DNA of 8,165 bases, taken from the NCBI GenBank assembly GCA_937920115.1, contig CALGVF010000235.1:1-8165 (forward strand), given 5' to 3'. The position numbers and the translations under genes are program-made. This DNA comes from an uncultured Clostridia bacterium. Its GTDB lineage: Bacteria > Bacillota > Clostridia > Christensenellales > Borkfalkiaceae. The notes beneath the pieces were generated by a model. It saw nothing but the letters and a program-made list of their open reading frames with translations. It was not told the DNA's origin and ran no database searches. Of the stretch, positions 5,759-8,165 are shown piece after piece (within the stretch, counting starts at the first letter, position 1; the number at the start of each line of letters is the position of its first letter).

Positions 5759-5800
5759 TTTACATAGAAAGCGGCGACGGGCAAGCCCGCCGCCGCTTAT
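5759..5800 (-). terminator. Rho-independent terminator hairpin, copy 2 of the 42-bp repeat
   Basis: The stem pairs 5769-5781 with 5786-5798. In minus-strand RNA the loop is CUUG closed by G-C, all 13 pairs form (one as G-U), and TTTCTATGT follows. In plus-strand RNA the same position is an A-C mismatch, so the hairpin is better suited to the minus-strand fucU transcript than to the plus-strand XRE transcript, although it lies between their convergent ends. Confidence 0.7.
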
Positions 5801-5844
5801 CGTTTTACTTATCGTTTAATTTATCCTTTTATTTATCGTTTTAT
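5797..5844. repeat. Four-copy 12-bp tandem repeat at the 3' end of fucU
   Basis: TTATCGTTTTAC, TTATCGTTTAAT, TTATCCTTTTAT and TTATCGTTTTAT follow each other without gaps from 5797 to 5844. The first unit begins in the last two bases of the hairpin stem and the last unit covers the fucU stop codon (5841-5843). Each unit read on the minus strand contains TAA. Confidence 0.8.
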
Positions 5845-6272
5845 TTTATAACGCCTTTTTTCACTATCGCGTTAGCGTATACCGCCTCTTCGCCCGTCGC
5901 GATTACGCAGTACGCCTTTTTAGCCCTCTCGTAGAACTCGAAACGGTCGATATTGCCGATTTTCTCGTTTCCGTCTACCCTTTTCGCTATGTCCGCATAC
6001 TCTTTCCATATCGTCGGGTTTATCTTGCCCTCGTCGCATTTCATAAGTTGCATAAGTATTACGTTCGGGTCGGAATAGGTGTCGAGCGGTATCATTTCAA
6101 GCACCGCTTCGAGTATCTTCGGTCCGCTTATGCCGTCCGCTCTTACAACTCTCTGCCCGTAATTCTCGGACGGAAAATTCGCGTCCGCGATTACTATTTC
6201 GTCTCCGTGTCCCATTTCGCATAAAACTTTGATAAGTTCGGGGCTTAACACTTTCGGTACGTTCTTTAACAT
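5841..6272 (-). CDS. fucU: L-fucose mutarotase / RbsD-FucU family protein
   Basis: The 143-aa protein matches FucU over its whole length, and the family is about 140-150 aa. MLKNVPKVLSPELIKVLCEM is followed by GHGDEIVIADANFP (21-34), carrying the conserved His22 and Asp30; RADG is at 44-47, FYERAKKAY at 113-121 and TGEEAVYANAIVKKGVI at 126-142. The enzyme interconverts alpha and beta anomers of L-fucose (RbsD relatives act on ribose) in the cytoplasm as a decamer-type ring. The RFxFYERAKKA block favours FucU over RbsD. The start at 6272 is preceded by AGGAG with 7 nt spacing. An upstream in-frame ATG at 6320 lies inside the promoter -10 element and was rejected. No other fucose gene is in the window, so the pathway link is unproven. 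It follows murC in the same direction but has its own promoter, and is closed by a hairpin terminator. Confidence 0.95.
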   Translation of the reverse strand: MLKNVPKVLSPELIKVLCEMGHGDEIVIADANFPSENYGQRVVRADGISGPKILEAVLEMIPLDTYSDPNVILMQLMKCDEGKINPTIWKEYADIAKRVDGNEKIGNIDRFEFYERAKKAYCVIATGEEAVYANAIVKKGVIK

Positions 6273-6318
6273 ATTCTTTCTCCTTAGCCGTCGGGAAATT
6301 AAACCAAAGGCTACCCCC

Positions 6319-6347
6319 ATTTTACCACTTTCCGCGAATTTTTACAA
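6319..6347 (-). promoter_or_regulatory. fucU promoter embedded in the murC stop region
   Basis: On the minus strand TTGTAA (6342-6347) and TAAAAT (6319-6324) are 17 bp apart, and the bases before the -10 read TGG, giving an extended -10. The TAA of the -35 hexamer is the murC stop codon itself. Confidence 0.6.
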
Positions 6348-7679
6348 CCCGTTTAACAACTTTTTTATCGGAAAATATAAATCGCCCGCCCCGAGTATCA
6401 GTATCAAGTCCTTTTTCTTCGCTTTCGACCGCAAAACCCTCACAACTTCTTCCGCGTCCTCGATATAATCGGCGTTTCCGAGAATCTCCGCAAGGTCTCT
6501 ACCGCTGCCGCCCTCCATGTACTCCTCCCTTGCGGGGAACGTTTTATAAATTATCAGATTCTGAATTTCGCCGAGTACGCTCACGAACTGTTCCTTGAAA
6601 AATACCGTTCGGGAATAAGTATGCGGCTGAAATACCACGTACACTTTGCCCTTGCACATTTCCTCGGCGGTTTTAACGGACTCTTTTATCTCGGTCGGGT
6701 GATGAGCGTAGTCGGCTATTACTTCGGCTCCGTTTATCTCGCCGATTTTTTCAAACCGACGTTTTACGCCCTCGAACTCTTCGAGTCCCTTTTTTATTTT
6801 ATCCGAACCGACTCCGCACAAAAAGGCGACAGTACTCGCCGCCAAAGCGTTTTCGATATTGTGTTTTCCAAATACTTTGAGATTTATTCTTTCGGTTTTC
6901 GTTCCGTAAACGACGAGGTCGAACGAGTATCTGCCGTTCTTTTCGCGTATGTTTTCCGCAGTGAAATCAGCCCCGTTTTTAAAGCCGAAAGTGACCGCAT
7001 TGTCGCCGTCGTATTCGCTCAATGTTTTATCGTCTATGCAGATAATCGACTTATAGCCCCGCATAAGGTAGTTGAAGTAAGTTTTTTTCAGTTCGCCCGA
7101 GTTCTCGTAACAGTCGAGATGGTCCGCCTCGGCGTTCAGGCAAACGGCTAAATCGGCGTCGAATAAAGTAAGGTTTTTTTTGAACTCGCAGACCTCGCTT
7201 AAAAAGAATTTACTACCCGACAACACGGCGTTGCCGAGTTTCGTATCGAAGCCGCCGATGTGAGCGGTGAACCGAACGTTTGCTCGTTTAAACACATGAG
7301 CAAGCATACAACAGGCGGTAGTTTTGCCGTGACAGCCCGCAATTCCTATTCTCTTGCCGAAATTTTCGGAAACCATTTTCAAAAGTTCCGCCCGTCTTAC
7401 GACGAAAGCCCCCTCTCTTTCCGCCGCTTTAAGTTCCACGTTGTCGGGCTTTACCGCGTCGTTGTAAACGACTACTTCTTTCCCGATTACGTTCTTTTCG
7501 TCGTGACCGATAAATACCTGTATTCCTTTTTTTCGCAAATCGGCGGCTATTTCGCCGTCCGTCAAATCGCTTCCGCTGACTATAAAACCGACGGACAAAA
7601 GGTATTCGGCAAGGGCGCTCATACTGACTCCGCATATACCGATAAAATGAACTTTAAGATTTTTCTTCTCGATTTTCAT
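6342..7679 (-). CDS. murC: UDP-N-acetylmuramate--L-alanine ligase
   Basis: The 445-aa product is a complete MurC. The N-terminal Rossmann-type domain (9-100) begins VHFIGICGVSMSALAEYL and binds the UDP-sugar. The ATPase domain has the P-loop AGCHGKTT (114-121) with Lys119, Glu162 and Glu165 in SEVCEF, and N182 with the DHLD box (186-189). GKHNIENALA (271-280), GVKRRFE (304-310) and YAHHPTE (324-330) mark the hinge and C-terminal domain, which ends with HTYSRT (353-358) and GAGD (430-433). The enzyme adds L-alanine to UDP-MurNAc using ATP, the first step of peptidoglycan stem peptide synthesis in the cytoplasm. The P-loop has Cys116 where many MurCs have Thr. The ATG at 7679 is forced by a TAA nine bases upstream; there is no Shine-Dalgarno, and a TATAAT sits 5 nt before the start. 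It diverges from spoVG. Confidence 0.97.
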   Translation of the reverse strand: MKIEKKNLKVHFIGICGVSMSALAEYLLSVGFIVSGSDLTDGEIAADLRKKGIQVFIGHDEKNVIGKEVVVYNDAVKPDNVELKAAEREGAFVVRRAELLKMVSENFGKRIGIAGCHGKTTACCMLAHVFKRANVRFTAHIGGFDTKLGNAVLSGSKFFLSEVCEFKKNLTLFDADLAVCLNAEADHLDCYENSGELKKTYFNYLMRGYKSIICIDDKTLSEYDGDNAVTFGFKNGADFTAENIREKNGRYSFDLVVYGTKTERINLKVFGKHNIENALAASTVAFLCGVGSDKIKKGLEEFEGVKRRFEKIGEINGAEVIADYAHHPTEIKESVKTAEEMCKGKVYVVFQPHTYSRTVFFKEQFVSVLGEIQNLIIYKTFPAREEYMEGGSGRDLAEILGNADYIEDAEEVVRVLRSKAKKKDLILILGAGDLYFPIKKLLNGL

Positions 7680-7684
7680 ACCAA

Positions 7685-7690
7685 ATTATA
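7685..7690 (-). promoter_or_regulatory. murC -10 element placed for a leaderless transcript
   Basis: A perfect TATAAT on the minus strand ends 5 nt before the murC ATG, which puts the expected start point at or next to the A of the ATG. The -35 region (about 7708-7714) is only A-rich (TAAAAA or TTAAAA). Confidence 0.45.
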
Positions 7691-7701
7691 TGATTCGGGT
7701 C

Positions 7702-7732
7702 GGTATTTTTTTAACAAATTCGATAAAATACC
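7702..7732. repeat. Inverted repeat in the murC-spoVG spacer
   Basis: GGTATTTT (7702-7709) and AAAATACC (7725-7732) are perfect 8-bp arms around a 15-bp AT-rich centre. One arm overlaps the expected -35 region of murC, so a regulator bound here could affect murC and perhaps spoVG. A role as a hairpin is less likely because it lies upstream of both predicted start points. Confidence 0.4.
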
Positions 7733-7761
7733 AAAAAAAAGTAAAAATTTTTAAAAAACTA

Positions 7762-7790
7762 TTGAAATTATTAAATATATATAGTATTAT
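7762..7790 (+). promoter_or_regulatory. spoVG promoter
   Basis: TTGAAA (7762-7767) and TATTAT (7785-7790) are 17 bp apart in very AT-rich DNA, a good sigma-A type match. Start near 7797. No obvious sigma-H type element (as used by Bacillus subtilis spoVG) was recognised. Confidence 0.6.
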
Positions 7791-7820
7791 AGTAATATAA
7801 AAATGTATGAGGCGGTAAAA

Positions 7821-8090
7821 ATGAAAATTTCAGACGTAAGAGTAAGACTCGTCAAAAAAGACGACAGCAAACTTAAAGCGGTCGCTTCGATAACCATCGA
7901 CGACTGTTTCGTGATTCACGACATCAAGATTATAGACGGTTCGGACGGATATTTCGTGGCGATGCCGTCGAGAAAGACGAGCGACGGCGAATACAAGGAT
8001 ATCGCCCACCCGATAAACTCGGAAACGAGGCAGACTGTTATTGACGCGGTTATAGAGGCGTTTAAACTCGAACTTGCAAAAGAGGAATAA
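7821..8090 (+). CDS. spoVG: SpoVG regulatory nucleic-acid-binding protein
   Basis: From the ATG at 7821 the product is 89 aa, normal for SpoVG. Family hallmarks are KISDVRVRLV at the N-terminus, VASITIDDCFVIHDIKII (21-38), the strongly conserved VAMPSRK (46-52), DIAHPIN (60-66), and a C-terminal helix TVIDAVIEAFKLEL (72-85). An upstream in-frame ATG at 7803 would add six residues (MYEAVK) but would place the GAGG ribosome binding site (7809-7812, 8 nt before 7821) inside the gene, so 7821 is preferred. SpoVG proteins are small dimers that bind RNA and DNA and tune sporulation, cell division, capsule and virulence genes in Firmicutes. It diverges from murC. Linkage of spoVG with cell-wall genes is familiar in Firmicutes (glmU in Bacillus), which fits this context. 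Confidence 0.96.
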   Translation: MKISDVRVRLVKKDDSKLKAVASITIDDCFVIHDIKIIDGSDGYFVAMPSRKTSDGEYKDIAHPINSETRQTVIDAVIEAFKLELAKEE

Positions 8091-8110
8091 CGTTTAAAAA
8101 GACTATATTA

Positions 8111-8165
8111 CGCCTTCTCCTTCGGGGAAGGTGGCGAATCGAGCGGCTTTCCGCGAAGATTTGAC
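8111..8165. repeat. Start of a dispersed Clostridia-type hairpin repeat (cut by window edge)
   Basis: CCTTCTCCTTCGGGGAAGG (8113-8131) forms an 8-bp stem (one T-G pair) with a TTC loop, followed by TGGCG and a second small hairpin GCGG-CTTT-CCGC (8143-8154). The layout, CCTTCTCC...GGGGAAGGTGGC then a second stem then TTTGAC, is that of intergenic repeats I recall from many gut Clostridia genomes. It begins 20 nt past the spoVG stop codon. No T-run follows the first stem, so it is a poor classical terminator. Confidence 0.55.

Noticed and set aside
5759..5844. Hairpin plus 12-bp repeats as part of a CRISPR array
   Set aside because: The two 42-bp copies are 2.4 kb apart with genes between them, and the 12-bp units have no spacers.
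6621..7754. Plus-strand open frames of 176 and 164 aa opposite murC
   Set aside because: They are antisense to an intact, strongly conserved murC and have no start signals or recognisable motifs.

Overview
The window reads as chromosomal DNA of a low-to-mid GC member of the Firmicutes, most likely an uncultured gut-type Clostridia. The reasons are spoVG next to murC, strong AGGAGG-type ribosome binding sites, sigma-A type promoters, a Gram-positive style lipoprotein, and GC-rich hairpin repeats in AT-rich spacers. The genus cannot be told from the sequence.

Left end (1-1410): a very AT-rich block (28% GC in one hand-counted 60-base sample, against about 45% in the lipoprotein gene). It carries two divergent genes: the N-terminal two fifths or so of a C5-cytosine DNA methyltransferase, cut by the window edge, and an unrecognised 238-aa protein with a possible PD-(D/E)xK-type motif. 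I infer a horizontally acquired restriction-modification or related defence cassette. It is followed at 1461-1590 by a GC-rich, highly structured non-coding element in which a closing stem encloses three hairpin arms, two with a G(CTTG)C tetraloop and one with a CTTG loop closed by A-T.

Middle (1623-5748): a 509-aa lipoprotein on the minus strand behind a perfect-consensus promoter; a tight three-gene minus-strand operon (winged-helix protein resembling the N-terminal domain of WYL regulators, two-helix membrane protein, small helical protein); then a divergent pair of a 150-aa protein (minus) and an XRE-family regulator (plus). A perfect 7+7 palindrome in the pair's spacer overlaps the predicted start of the minus-strand transcript. 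The window is punctuated by rho-independent terminators, two of them copies of one 42-bp repeat.

Right end (5841-8165): conserved housekeeping genes. fucU (fucose mutarotase) and murC (UDP-MurNAc-L-alanine ligase) lie on the minus strand; spoVG (RNA/DNA-binding regulator) diverges from murC. murC appears to be leaderless, and the fucU promoter is embedded in the murC stop codon region. The window ends inside a hairpin repeat of a type dispersed in Clostridia genomes.

No CRISPR array, rRNA, tRNA or transposase was seen. The least explained parts are the structured element, the 238-aa methyltransferase partner, and the three-gene operon.
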